From an uncultured Anaerolineaceae bacterium (GTDB lineage: Bacteria > Chloroflexota > Anaerolineae > Anaerolineales > Anaerolineaceae): a stretch of 5,986 bases of DNA. The notes below the pieces were generated by a model, which was given only the letters and a program-made list of their open reading frames with translations, searched no databases and was not told the origin of the DNA. The position numbers were made by a program, and so were the translations under genes. Location of the stretch: NCBI GenBank assembly GCA_937890875.1, contig CALAEB010000323.1:1-5986 (forward strand), given 5' to 3'. Positions 1-5,799 of this stretch are shown in pieces; position 1 is the first letter of the stretch; each line of letters starts with the position of its first letter.

Positions 1-101
1 GCGGCGGATTTTCCTGAATCTTCCTCCGACCATTCTCCGGACAGCGAAATTGGCAGGGTGGTGAGAAAGTTGAACGCGATGCGCAGACTGCGAAATGACA
101 T
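1..101 (-). CDS. cobS: Adenosylcobinamide-GDP ribazoletransferase (CobS), N-terminal fragment, truncated by window edge
   Basis: Reading the minus strand from an ATG at 101-99 gives 33 complete codons that run off the left edge. The product begins MSFRSLRIAFNFLTTLPISL and continues with SGEWSEEDSGKSAA. This matches the usual CobS start: a short hydrophobic helix with an 'FLT-x-LP' motif, then an acidic linker and '(G)KSxA' just before the first conserved 'FPLVG' membrane segment, which would lie outside the window. CobS is an integral inner-membrane enzyme that joins alpha-ribazole (phosphate) to AdoCbi-GDP in the last steps of cobalamin synthesis. An excellent Shine-Dalgarno sequence, AGGGAGG on the minus strand (114-108), lies 6 nt before the ATG and supports this start. 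The gene is divergent from cobT, its pathway partner. The identification rests on a short N-terminus plus this context. Confidence 0.82.
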   Translation of the reverse strand, partial: MSFRSLRIAFNFLTTLPISLSGEWSEEDSGKSA

Positions 102-107
102 GGGATT

Positions 108-114
108 CCTCCCT
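108..114 (-). promoter_or_regulatory. Ribosome binding site of cobS
   Basis: AGGGAGG on the minus strand, 6 nt upstream of the ATG at 101. It is a near-perfect Shine-Dalgarno match and fixes the cobS start. It is much stronger than the weak purine-rich site in front of cobT. Confidence 0.75.
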
Positions 115-265
115 CTTATTGTATCTGAAAAATAGCCGGACGGGGGAATTGTTTCCGGTGATTCGAGCCTTGATAAAAGAACAGCGGTTTTCTCTTTCGA
201 TCAATCCGACGTTTGATATTCGAAGTTTCTTTAAATTTCGAGGGAAATGCCCATATTTCGAGTTC

Positions 266-303
266 CTGGTCCCTCGATTTATGGTAAAAATAGGAGGGAC
301 CGG
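266..303 (+). other. Strong hairpin in the cobT leader with a competing upstream stem
   Basis: The arms GGTCCCTC (268-275) and GAGGGACC (294-301) pair perfectly. They extend outward by a T-G and a C-G pair (266-303), and inside the loop ATTT (277-280) can pair with AAAT (288-291). No T run follows, so it is not an intrinsic terminator. Part of the left arm (CCCTCGA, 271-277) can instead pair with TCGAGGG at 238-244, so the two stems exclude each other, as in attenuator or riboswitch leaders. The right arm also buries an AGGAGG word (293-298). A regulatory role is inferred. Confidence 0.5.
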
Positions 304-388
304 CCTGAAAAGGAGCTCGGTTTGAATCCGGGTGTGACGGCATATCGGGTCGGGTTCCGAAAAAACAAATCAAGAAAGAAGAATAGAA

Positions 389-1429
389 ATGAATTTTCCT
401 GATATCCCCTCAATCAGCAACGAAGCGCGGGTCGCTGCGAAACGTCGTCAGGACTCGCTGACAAAACCTTTGGGAAGCTTGGGCCGGCTTGAGGATCTCT
501 CTGTCGATCTTGCCGGAATGACCGGGCAGGAAATCCCGGACTTTTCCCAAAAGTCGGTGATTCTGCTGGCGGCGGATCATGGTATCGCGAAAGAAGGCGT
601 CAGTCCGTATCCGCAGGAAGTGACCCCGCAGATGGTGATGAATTTTCTCAATCAGGGCGCCGCGATCAATGTGCTGACCCGTCAGGCCGGCAGCCGGGTT
701 GTGATTGTTGATATCGGCGTGAATTATGATTTTCAGGCGATTCCCGGTATTCTGCATAAGAAGATTGCCTGGGGAACCGAAAATATGCTGCATGGGCCGG
801 CTATGACACTGGAACAGGCGGAAGCCGCGATCCAGGTTGGGATGGATGTGGCCAATGATTTGATCGGTCAGGGGCTGCAGCTGGTTGCGACCGGCGAGAT
901 GGGAATCGGAAATACCACGCCTTCCGCTGCGATTACGGCTGTGATGACCGGCCGACCGGCAGCTGAGGTAACCGGACGTGGGACGGGGCTGGATGACGCC
1001 GGATTGGTGCGGAAAATCGGCCTGATTGAACAGGCAATTGCTTTTAATCAGCCGGATCCGAAAGATCCGATGGATGTGCTCTGCAAAGTCGGCGGGCTGG
1101 AAATCGCCGGTATGGCAGGTGTGACGATTGCGGCGGCTGCCCGCCGTGTACCGGTTGTACTGGATGGGCTGATCTCAACCGCGGCGGCGGCCATTGCGGT
1201 TGGACTTGTTCCGGAAGTGAAGCACTATCTGGTCGCCGGACATCAGTCGGAAGAGATTGGACATCGGATTCTGTTGGATCAACTCGGGCTGAGTCCGCTG
1301 CTCCGGCTCGACATGCGGGGCGGCGAAGGAACCGGCGCTGCGCTGGCGTTTCATCTGATCGATGCCGCTGTCAATTTATTGCGGGACATGGCCACGTTCA
1401 ACCAGGCCGGGGTCAGCAATAAGAGCTGA
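389..1429 (+). CDS. cobT: Nicotinate-nucleotide--dimethylbenzimidazole phosphoribosyltransferase (CobT)
   Basis: CobT transfers the phosphoribosyl group of nicotinate mononucleotide to 5,6-dimethylbenzimidazole (or a related base), giving alpha-ribazole 5'-phosphate for the lower ligand of cobalamin; it is a cytosolic enzyme. The 346-residue product has the family's normal length and motifs in order: LTKPLGSLGRLE (24-35), AADHGIAKEGVSPYP (61-75), the glycine-rich GEMGIGNTTPSAA (169-181), GRGTGLDD (196-203), KVGGLEIAGM (233-242), AGHQSEEIGH (283-292) and GGEGTGAALA (311-320). E313 corresponds to the catalytic glutamate known in the Salmonella enzyme (Glu317), and E170 to the other conserved active-site acid. 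The ATG at 389 puts the N-terminus where the family starts; the RBS is only a weak purine run (AGAAAGAAG, 373-381). The gene is divergent from cobS and looks intact and functional. Confidence 0.97.
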   Translation: MNFPDIPSISNEARVAAKRRQDSLTKPLGSLGRLEDLSVDLAGMTGQEIPDFSQKSVILLAADHGIAKEGVSPYPQEVTPQMVMNFLNQGAAINVLTRQAGSRVVIVDIGVNYDFQAIPGILHKKIAWGTENMLHGPAMTLEQAEAAIQVGMDVANDLIGQGLQLVATGEMGIGNTTPSAAITAVMTGRPAAEVTGRGTGLDDAGLVRKIGLIEQAIAFNQPDPKDPMDVLCKVGGLEIAGMAGVTIAAAARRVPVVLDGLISTAAAAIAVGLVPEVKHYLVAGHQSEEIGHRILLDQLGLSPLLRLDMRGGEGTGAALAFHLIDAAVNLLRDMATFNQAGVSNKS

Positions 1430-1439
1430 CAAATTTTTT
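1412..1439 (+). terminator. Probable intrinsic terminator overlapping the cobT stop
   Basis: GTCAGC (1412-1417) and GCTGAC (1425-1430) form a 6-bp stem with a 7-nt loop, followed by AAA and six T (1434-1439). The right arm contains the cobT stop codon. The stem is short and the T run starts 3 nt after it, so efficiency is uncertain, but the position between convergent genes fits. Confidence 0.45.
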
Positions 1440-1479
1440 CTCCTTATTCGAAAGGCCTGTCTGAAATTTCGGATTGCTG

Positions 1480-2652
1480 TTACAGACTGCGCAGGATTGA
1501 GCGGATCATTTTCGGATACAGCGCGTTGATAAGAAGCGTCCCACCGCCGTTCATGCTTTCGTTGGTCAGAAAAGCAATCACCAAATCCCGCATGGGGTCG
1601 ATCAGCAGGTGGATCCCGTTGGAGCCGGCGAAGCCAAAAGATTCGGAACTGAGCGGAGCAAAACTGCCGGCCGGATCAGCCGACCAGAGCTGGAACCCCA
1701 GCCCGAAGGGAGCGCCATCGCCGGTCTCAGCGGTCTGGATATGGGTCATCGCGAACAGGCTTTCCGCTTTCAGAAAATCGGATCCGGAAAGGAAGGCTTC
1801 CCCAAAGGCCGCCAGTTCGTCCGCAGTGCCGAACAGCCCGGCATGGCCGCAGACTCCGCCGAAAAATGCGCTGTTCCGGTCATAAACTTCACCGCGAAGC
1901 CGTCTGTGACGCCAGACAGAATCCAGCGTCGGCGCAATTCCTTCTTCCGGCAGCGGCAGCGGCACGTTCTGCTGCGGATCAAGCGGACGGAAACTGATGT
2001 CCGTCAGGTTCAGCGGTTTCAAAACCAATTGGTCCATGGCTGTGCTGAGGTCGGTTTTGCACAGTGTTTCAATCGCCCAGCCGATCAGCATATACGCGCT
2101 GTCGGAAGGCTGAACGTCCGAATCCGGCATAAACTGGAATCCGCTGCCCAGCAGGGAGTGCTTTGCCGAACAGGGGCTTTTTTGCTGGTACAGCTTCTGG
2201 CGGGATTGAATGCCGGAACTATGACGAAGCAGCTGCCGAAACGTGATTCCGGCGGCATCCGCCGTTTCACTGTTTGGGAAAGCCGGGGCGGCCAAAGAAC
2301 CGGTCTCCGCAGGCATCCCGCTGCTTTGAACCGGGCGCGGGCCGCTAAATTCCCGCAAAACGGCGCAAACCGGATCGTCAACCTGGATGATTTCATAATC
2401 GACCAGCCTCATCAGCGCCGCGGCGGTGAAGACCTGGGTAAGGTCGGAAAAATCGAACAAAGTCAGCGGATTTGCCGGAAAATACTGCCCGTCCCATCCA
2501 ATATTTCCATAGGCCTCGGAAAAAACGGTTTCTCCCGCTTTTTTGACGCAAATCTGGACTGCGGACGGCAAACGGCTCTTTAACACCCGTGAAAGAATTG
2601 ATTTGACGGAGGCGAATGGCTTTCGTGTAGGCAGTGTTTTATAGGCTGACAA
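1480..2652 (-). CDS. Beta-lactamase-fold serine hydrolase-like protein with degenerate active site (probable pseudoenzyme)
   Basis: The 390-residue product belongs to the class C beta-lactamase/PBP4B-like family. Scaffold motifs are clear: the AYGNIGW strand turn (47-53), TLFDFSDLTQVFTAAALMRLVD (64-85), LLRHSSGI (141-148), SAYMLIGWAIE (185-195), RGEVYDRNSAFFGGVCGHAGLFGTADEL (253-280) and GIHLLIDPMRDLVIAFLTN (346-364). The catalytic positions have changed. SxxK is D70-L-T-Q73, the Tyr of the Y-S-N/D motif is Pro182 (PSD), and the third motif HTG is F341-A-G. An intact family member would be a D,D-peptidase, esterase or beta-lactamase-like hydrolase; this one probably cannot use the serine mechanism. 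There is no frameshift. Residues 103-135 are a Pro/Ser/Ala-rich insert, and I see no clear signal peptide. The start is a TTG at 2652 with a weak RBS; an in-frame TAA lies 14 codons upstream, so the real start may be this TTG or a nearby later codon. The gene stands alone and is convergent with cobT. Confidence 0.85.
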   Translation of the reverse strand: MSAYKTLPTRKPFASVKSILSRVLKSRLPSAVQICVKKAGETVFSEAYGNIGWDGQYFPANPLTLFDFSDLTQVFTAAALMRLVDYEIIQVDDPVCAVLREFSGPRPVQSSGMPAETGSLAAPAFPNSETADAAGITFRQLLRHSSGIQSRQKLYQQKSPCSAKHSLLGSGFQFMPDSDVQPSDSAYMLIGWAIETLCKTDLSTAMDQLVLKPLNLTDISFRPLDPQQNVPLPLPEEGIAPTLDSVWRHRRLRGEVYDRNSAFFGGVCGHAGLFGTADELAAFGEAFLSGSDFLKAESLFAMTHIQTAETGDGAPFGLGFQLWSADPAGSFAPLSSESFGFAGSNGIHLLIDPMRDLVIAFLTNESMNGGGTLLINALYPKMIRSILRSL

Positions 2653-2742
2653 GATGGTTCCAATCTGCGCTTTTTCAAGTAGAACTGATCCCGGTTATTC
2701 CGCAGTGCTGTTCCTGCGGCTCGATTCCGACTGGCGCTGCCG

Positions 2743-2767
2743 TGATTCGAATCAAAAAGCACGTGCT
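2743..2767. repeat. Two adjacent perfect palindromes (possible operator)
   Basis: TGATTCGAATCA (2743-2754) and AGCACGTGCT (2758-2767) are both perfect dyads, separated by 3 bp. They lie about 90-115 bp upstream of the serine hydrolase-like start, where an operator could sit. A binding role is inferred from symmetry and location only. Confidence 0.35.
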
Positions 2768-2849
2768 CACCGTTTTATCCAAAACCGATTGCCATGACGC
2801 GAACCGCCGCTTGGATTCGATAGGATCACGGTGAAAAATATATTAAAAG

Positions 2850-2883
2850 AAATTCCGGTTTTCCGCTTTGTTGACCGGAATTT
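2850..2883. repeat. Perfect 10-bp inverted repeat (hairpin)
   Basis: AAATTCCGGT (2850-2859) and ACCGGAATTT (2874-2883) are perfect reverse complements with a 14-nt loop. On the minus strand the stem is followed by a T-rich run (CTTTTAATATATTTTT), so it could act as a leftward terminator. No minus-strand gene is visible to its right in the spacer. Confidence 0.5.
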
Positions 2884-2887
2884 GTGG

Positions 2888-2919
2888 GTCCGGAAGGAAT
2901 TCAGCTGAAACCTCCGGAC
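2888..2919. repeat. Inverted repeat hairpin with nested palindrome
   Basis: GTCCGGA (2888-2894) pairs with TCCGGAC (2913-2919). Two further G-C pairs (2896-2897 with 2911-2912) form past a single bulged A. The loop contains the palindrome TTCAGCTGAA (2900-2909). It lies 4 bp after the previous hairpin. Confidence 0.45.
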
Positions 2920-2938
2920 AAAAACGGATGAATGCTTC

Positions 2939-2959
2939 GTAAATTTCAGACAAATTTAC
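2939..2959. repeat. AT-rich 8-bp inverted repeat
   Basis: GTAAATTT (2939-2946) and AAATTTAC (2952-2959) are perfect reverse complements around a 5-nt spacer. This is the third hairpin in a row within the gene-free spacer. Function is unknown. Confidence 0.4.
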
Positions 2960-3099
2960 TGATCTGCCGGAAATTCGCGGTAAGCCCCGAAAAACTGTAT
3001 TTTATTGCGAATCTTCCGAAGAATGCGGAAAGTCCGCTGACAAATCACGCAAATTTCAGTGAACAAGACCCAAGGTCCGAATTACTGCTATCTATTTAG

Positions 3100-3119
3100 A
3101 ATATTGAAAAAATATTGAA
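3100..3119 (+). repeat. Short tandem direct repeat AATATTGAA
   Basis: AATATTGAA occurs at 3100-3108 and again at 3111-3119, an 11-bp period, about one helical turn. It lies in the AT-rich zone upstream of the corC-like operon. It could be an upstream promoter element or just low-complexity AT sequence. Confidence 0.3.
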
Positions 3120-3156
3120 TTGTCAAATAGTATTAAATCTATTTTCCGTATGACAT

Positions 3157-3183
3157 TTATTCCTTTTCATATTGCATTATAAT
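3157..3183 (+). promoter_or_regulatory. Possible sigma-70-type promoter of the corC-cdd-recO operon
   Basis: A perfect TATAAT lies at 3178-3183, 75 bp before the first start codon, in AT-rich DNA. The -35 side is poor: TTTATT at 3157 has a 15-bp spacer and ATGACA at 3150-3155 is 22 bp away. The -10 element is convincing by sequence and position, but the full promoter is tentative. Confidence 0.4.
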
Positions 3184-3258
3184 TTAATCCCGTATTTACA
3201 AATGATTTTCAGATAGAGAAAGGCTATACGGAACAGCGGAGAAACGCTGAAAAAAATT

Positions 3259-4572
3259 ATGAACCCCGGCAGTTGTACCCCATCGGCATTGGACATGATG
3301 TTTTTGATCCTATTGATCGTTTTTTTTATTTTTGATTTACTGCTGGCGGCGATATATTTCGCATATAAAACTGCCAGAGACTCAGACCTTTTTGAGAGCA
3401 GTGAGCATAAACGCCTGAAAAAAACACTGGCGGTCAGATTGCTCGAAATTCCCCAACTGATTAACGTACTGCGGATTGGCTCCAGATTTTTCAGTATCGC
3501 TTTTGCGGTACTGCTGAGTTTGTTTGTTTTTAATTTTTTCTGCCTCCGTTTTTCAGTTTGGCTCTCCCTCCTGGTTTCGCTGGTTTTTGCTTTTGTGCTG
3601 ATGCTGATTGAATCAATGGCCGGCGCGCTGGCATCCCATTCCCCTGCGGGCTGGGTTTCCCGCACTTCCCGGATTTGTCAAATCGTTTATCATCTGTTCA
3701 ACCCGGTGTACCGGCTGTATCAATACTTTTTCCCGGAAGAGAAGGGGTATTCGCAGGCGATTAATGAAGTGGAGACGCACCTGCGGGATTGGGTTGAAAA
3801 CGTCCCTGAAAATGCGGTGCTGAAAAAAGAGGAGCGGAAAATGATGCGCTCCATTCTTCATTTCAGCGACACTCTGATCCGGGAAATTATGATCCCGCGC
3901 ATTGATATGGTCGCGATCGATGTGGATACCGATATCGATGAGGCTGCCCGGATGGTCCTGTCTTCCGGCCATTCGCGGCTTCCGGCCTACGAAGGCGATG
4001 TTGATAATATTGTCGGCGTCCTCTATGCCAAAGATCTGCTGAAAATTTACCTGGAGCACGAGGAATCGCAATCGCTTGAACTGCGTTCGTTTCTGCGGCA
4101 GCCCTTATTCGTCCCCGAGGCAAAAAAGATCGGGGAATTGCTGAACGAGATGCAGAATTCCGGCATCCATATGGTCGTGGTGGTTGACGAATATGGCGGT
4201 ACAGCCGGTATTGTTTCGATGGAAGATATTGTGGAAGAGATTGTCGGTGAGATCCGTGATGAGTATGATGAGCGGGAGGAACAGTTGTGCCGGGAAGTCG
4301 GCCCGGACAAGTTTTCCTTCCTTGGCCGGATCGATCTGGATGATGTCAATGAATATCTTGGCACGCATATTACAAAAGAATCGGCGGACACATTGGCGGG
4401 ATTTGTTTATTCCCAGATCGGCAAAGTGCCTTCCGGGGATGAAACTGTTGTCGTCGAAGACTGGGTTTTCCGGATTGAAGAACTGTCCGGGAACAGGATC
4501 CGCCGCGTACTCGCTGAAAAATTAGACCGGGACGACCCGGACAACGAAGAGAAAAATACGGCTGATGAGTGA
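3259..4572 (+). CDS. CNNM/CorC-like membrane protein with tandem CBS domains and CorC_HlyC domain
   Basis: The 437-residue protein follows the hemolysin C/CorC/CNNM layout. It has a hydrophobic N-terminal part with membrane segments at about 12-34, 78-96 and 98-119, corresponding to a short DUF21-like region. A tandem CBS pair follows at about 206-335, starting with IMIPRIDMVAI (209-220) and including SGHSRLPAYEGDVDNIVGVLYAKDLL and VVVVDEYGGTAGIVSMEDIVEEIVGEI (306-332). A C-terminal CorC_HlyC transporter-associated domain occupies about 345-420. Family members are linked to Mg2+/Co2+ export or homeostasis, with CBS domains binding adenine nucleotides. Here the DUF21 part lacks the usual 'FSxxETA' ion-site signature (the region reads LLLAAIYFAYKTAR, 27-40), so transport is uncertain. 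The first ATG is used; its RBS is weak, and the Met pair at 13-14 is an alternative start. The gene overlaps cdd by 8 bp, so the two are probably co-translated. Confidence 0.88.
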   Translation: MNPGSCTPSALDMMFLILLIVFFIFDLLLAAIYFAYKTARDSDLFESSEHKRLKKTLAVRLLEIPQLINVLRIGSRFFSIAFAVLLSLFVFNFFCLRFSVWLSLLVSLVFAFVLMLIESMAGALASHSPAGWVSRTSRICQIVYHLFNPVYRLYQYFFPEEKGYSQAINEVETHLRDWVENVPENAVLKKEERKMMRSILHFSDTLIREIMIPRIDMVAIDVDTDIDEAARMVLSSGHSRLPAYEGDVDNIVGVLYAKDLLKIYLEHEESQSLELRSFLRQPLFVPEAKKIGELLNEMQNSGIHMVVVVDEYGGTAGIVSMEDIVEEIVGEIRDEYDEREEQLCREVGPDKFSFLGRIDLDDVNEYLGTHITKESADTLAGFVYSQIGKVPSGDETVVVEDWVFRIEELSGNRIRRVLAEKLDRDDPDNEEKNTADE

Positions 4573-4960
4573 GAAAACGAAAGAATTGATTCAGGCCGCG
4601 CTGTCAGTCCGGAAACGGGCCTATGCGCCATATTCGCAATACGCTGTCGGTGCCGCATTGCTGACGAAAAGCGGCAAAATCTATACCGGCGTCAACATCG
4701 AAAACGCTTCCTATCCGCTTTCGATCTGCGCGGAGCGGACTGCGATCTTTAAAGCCGTCAGTGAAGGCGAGCTGATGTTCGATACGATCGTGATCGCGAC
4801 AAAAAATGGCGGTTCGCCCTGCGGCGCCTGCCGTCAGGTGATGGTGGAATTCGCATCGGACATGACCGTGATCACCGTAGATGAGCAGGGACAGATTGTG
4901 ATGCAATCGGACGTCGCGGAGATTTTGCCGGGAGCTTTCGACCGGAAAAAACTTGAATAG
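4565..4960 (+). CDS. cdd: Cytidine deaminase
   Basis: This cytosolic enzyme hydrolytically deaminates cytidine and deoxycytidine to uridine and deoxyuridine in pyrimidine salvage. The 131-residue length is that of the small homotetrameric class. Visible signatures are RAYAPYSQYAVGAAL (18-32), the substrate-binding GVNIENASY (42-50), the zinc/catalytic motif C55-A-E57 and PCGACR (85-90), which provides the other zinc ligands Cys86 and Cys89. E57 is the proton-shuttling glutamate. The ATG overlaps the end of the upstream gene (ATGAGTGA, 4565-4572), with a purine-rich RBS (GAAGAGAAA) inside that gene. recO begins 6 bp after its stop. It appears intact. Confidence 0.97.
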   Translation: MSEKTKELIQAALSVRKRAYAPYSQYAVGAALLTKSGKIYTGVNIENASYPLSICAERTAIFKAVSEGELMFDTIVIATKNGGSPCGACRQVMVEFASDMTVITVDEQGQIVMQSDVAEILPGAFDRKKLE

Positions 4961-4966
4961 CAGGTT

Positions 4967-5725
4967 ATGGAAAGGTCGATCCGGGTTCAGGGGCTGGTCC
5001 TTCATCATTATAATTATGGCGAAGCCGATCGGTTTGTGCGGCTGCTGACCGCGGAACGCGGGAAAATTTCCGCGCTGGCCCGCGGCGTCCGGCGGATGAA
5101 TTCCAGAAAAGCCGGCCATCTGGAACCGTTTACACTGGCTTCAGTCCAGCTTTCGAAAACCCACAGCTCGGTATGGGTCATCGATCAGGTTTCGACAATC
5201 GAATCTTTTCCGGGTATTTTGGGCACATTGGAGCGGGCGGCACTGGCCGCCTACGTGACGGAACTGACGGACCGTTTTGCCCTGGAGGAAATGGAAAACC
5301 GGGCGCTTTTCTCGCTGGCTGTGGAGACGATCCGGCGGATTGCCGTAATAGAGGACCCTTTTCCGACACTGCGGTATTTTGATCTGAGGCTGTTGGACCT
5401 GGCCGGGTTCCGCCCGGATTTTCAGCATTGTGTGATTTGCCGGAGTGTGGTGCAGCCGACGAACCAGTTTTTTTCGGCATCGCTGGGCGGAATTGTCTGT
5501 CCGGCCTGTCAGCGCCATGAGGCTGCCTGCCGCCCGATTTCCGTGCGGACACTTAAATTCCTGCGTTATTATCAGAAGTCGAGTTTTAAAGAAGCCGCGG
5601 CCGCGGGCTGGCCGCAGGACATCCGGACGGAGGGCGAAAATATACTGACGGATTATCTGGCTTTTATTCTTGAGCGGAAGATTAATAGTCAGGAGTTTCT
5701 GGAAAATATCCGGAAACAGCGCTGA
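4967..5725 (+). CDS. recO: DNA repair protein RecO
   Basis: RecO is the recombination mediator of the RecFOR pathway; it binds SSB and ssDNA, anneals strands and, with RecR, helps load RecA at gaps. The 252-residue product has the family layout. An N-terminal OB-fold (1-80) includes VQGLVLHHYNYGEADRFVRL and the LTAERGKISALARGVRR strand. A helical domain follows with LERAALAAYVTELTDRF (88-104) and LRYFDLRLLDLAGFRPDFQHC (135-155). A Cys4 zinc-finger motif is formed by C155-x2-C158 and C178-x2-C181, with GGIVCPAC the usual second knuckle. The C-terminal helices end at IRKQR. The ATG is 6 bp after cdd, with AGCAGG just upstream as RBS. It is the last gene of the operon and is followed by a strong terminator. 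Confidence 0.95.
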   Translation: MERSIRVQGLVLHHYNYGEADRFVRLLTAERGKISALARGVRRMNSRKAGHLEPFTLASVQLSKTHSSVWVIDQVSTIESFPGILGTLERAALAAYVTELTDRFALEEMENRALFSLAVETIRRIAVIEDPFPTLRYFDLRLLDLAGFRPDFQHCVICRSVVQPTNQFFSASLGGIVCPACQRHEAACRPISVRTLKFLRYYQKSSFKEAAAAGWPQDIRTEGENILTDYLAFILERKINSQEFLENIRKQR

Positions 5726-5799
5726 GTCGCGTGTGAGCAATTCAAGATAAGACAGCCTTCAGTTTCGATAATAATCATGGCTCGATCGAATAACAGCAT

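Larger units (their letters stand above)
102..388. promoter_or_regulatory. Divergent cobS/cobT intergenic control region
   Basis: This 287-bp spacer must hold the promoters of both cobS (leftward) and cobT (rightward). I see no clean sigma-70 promoter with correct spacing on either strand. It contains five TTCGA words at 162, 196, 219, 237 and 257, an imperfect dyad at 196-223, a strong hairpin at 266-303 and a T-arm-like hairpin at 316-332. The short open frames on both strands have no family character and are not treated as genes. Control of both genes from this spacer is inferred from the arrangement. Confidence 0.6.
2653..3258. other. 606-bp gene-poor spacer between divergent genes
   Basis: No open frame here shows recognisable protein character on either strand. 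The small frames near 2580-2834 look like noise. The spacer contains two perfect palindromes at 2743-2767, a cluster of hairpins rich in CCGGA words at 2850-3037, and an AT-rich stretch at 3090-3200 that probably carries the promoter of the downstream operon. It must also hold the promoter of the minus-strand serine hydrolase-like gene, for which I see no clear -35/-10 pair. Confidence 0.6.

Noticed and set aside
1..135. Open plus-strand frame at the left edge, 44 codons to a TAG
   Set aside because: The antisense frame has a CobS N-terminus and a strong RBS, so the plus frame is a shadow.
316..340. T-arm-like hairpin (CTCGG, loop TTTGAAT, CCGGG) suggesting a tRNA
   Set aside because: The loop lacks the conserved C56, and no matching 5' acceptor strand, D-arm or anticodon arm can be placed upstream.
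95..373. Overlapping short open frames in the cobS/cobT spacer on both strands
   Set aside because: No convincing RBS or family character, and they overlap hairpins and the probable control region.
1449..1471. Weak dyad CGAAA/TTTCG between the convergent cobT and serine hydrolase-like genes as a second terminator
   Set aside because: Only 5 AT-rich base pairs around a long loop and no T tract on either side.
1609..2583. A 324-codon plus-strand open frame opposite the serine hydrolase-like gene
   Set aside because: Its product is Arg/Gln-rich and has no family motifs, while the minus strand has clear family motifs over the same span. It is an antisense shadow.
3177..3665. A 162-codon minus-strand open frame overlapping the start of the corC-like gene
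   Set aside because: Lys/Ser-rich antisense of a hydrophobic coding region, with no motifs. The plus-strand gene is clearly real.
4604..5119. A 171-codon minus-strand open frame across cdd and recO
   Set aside because: It is antisense to two well-identified genes and has no recognisable domain.
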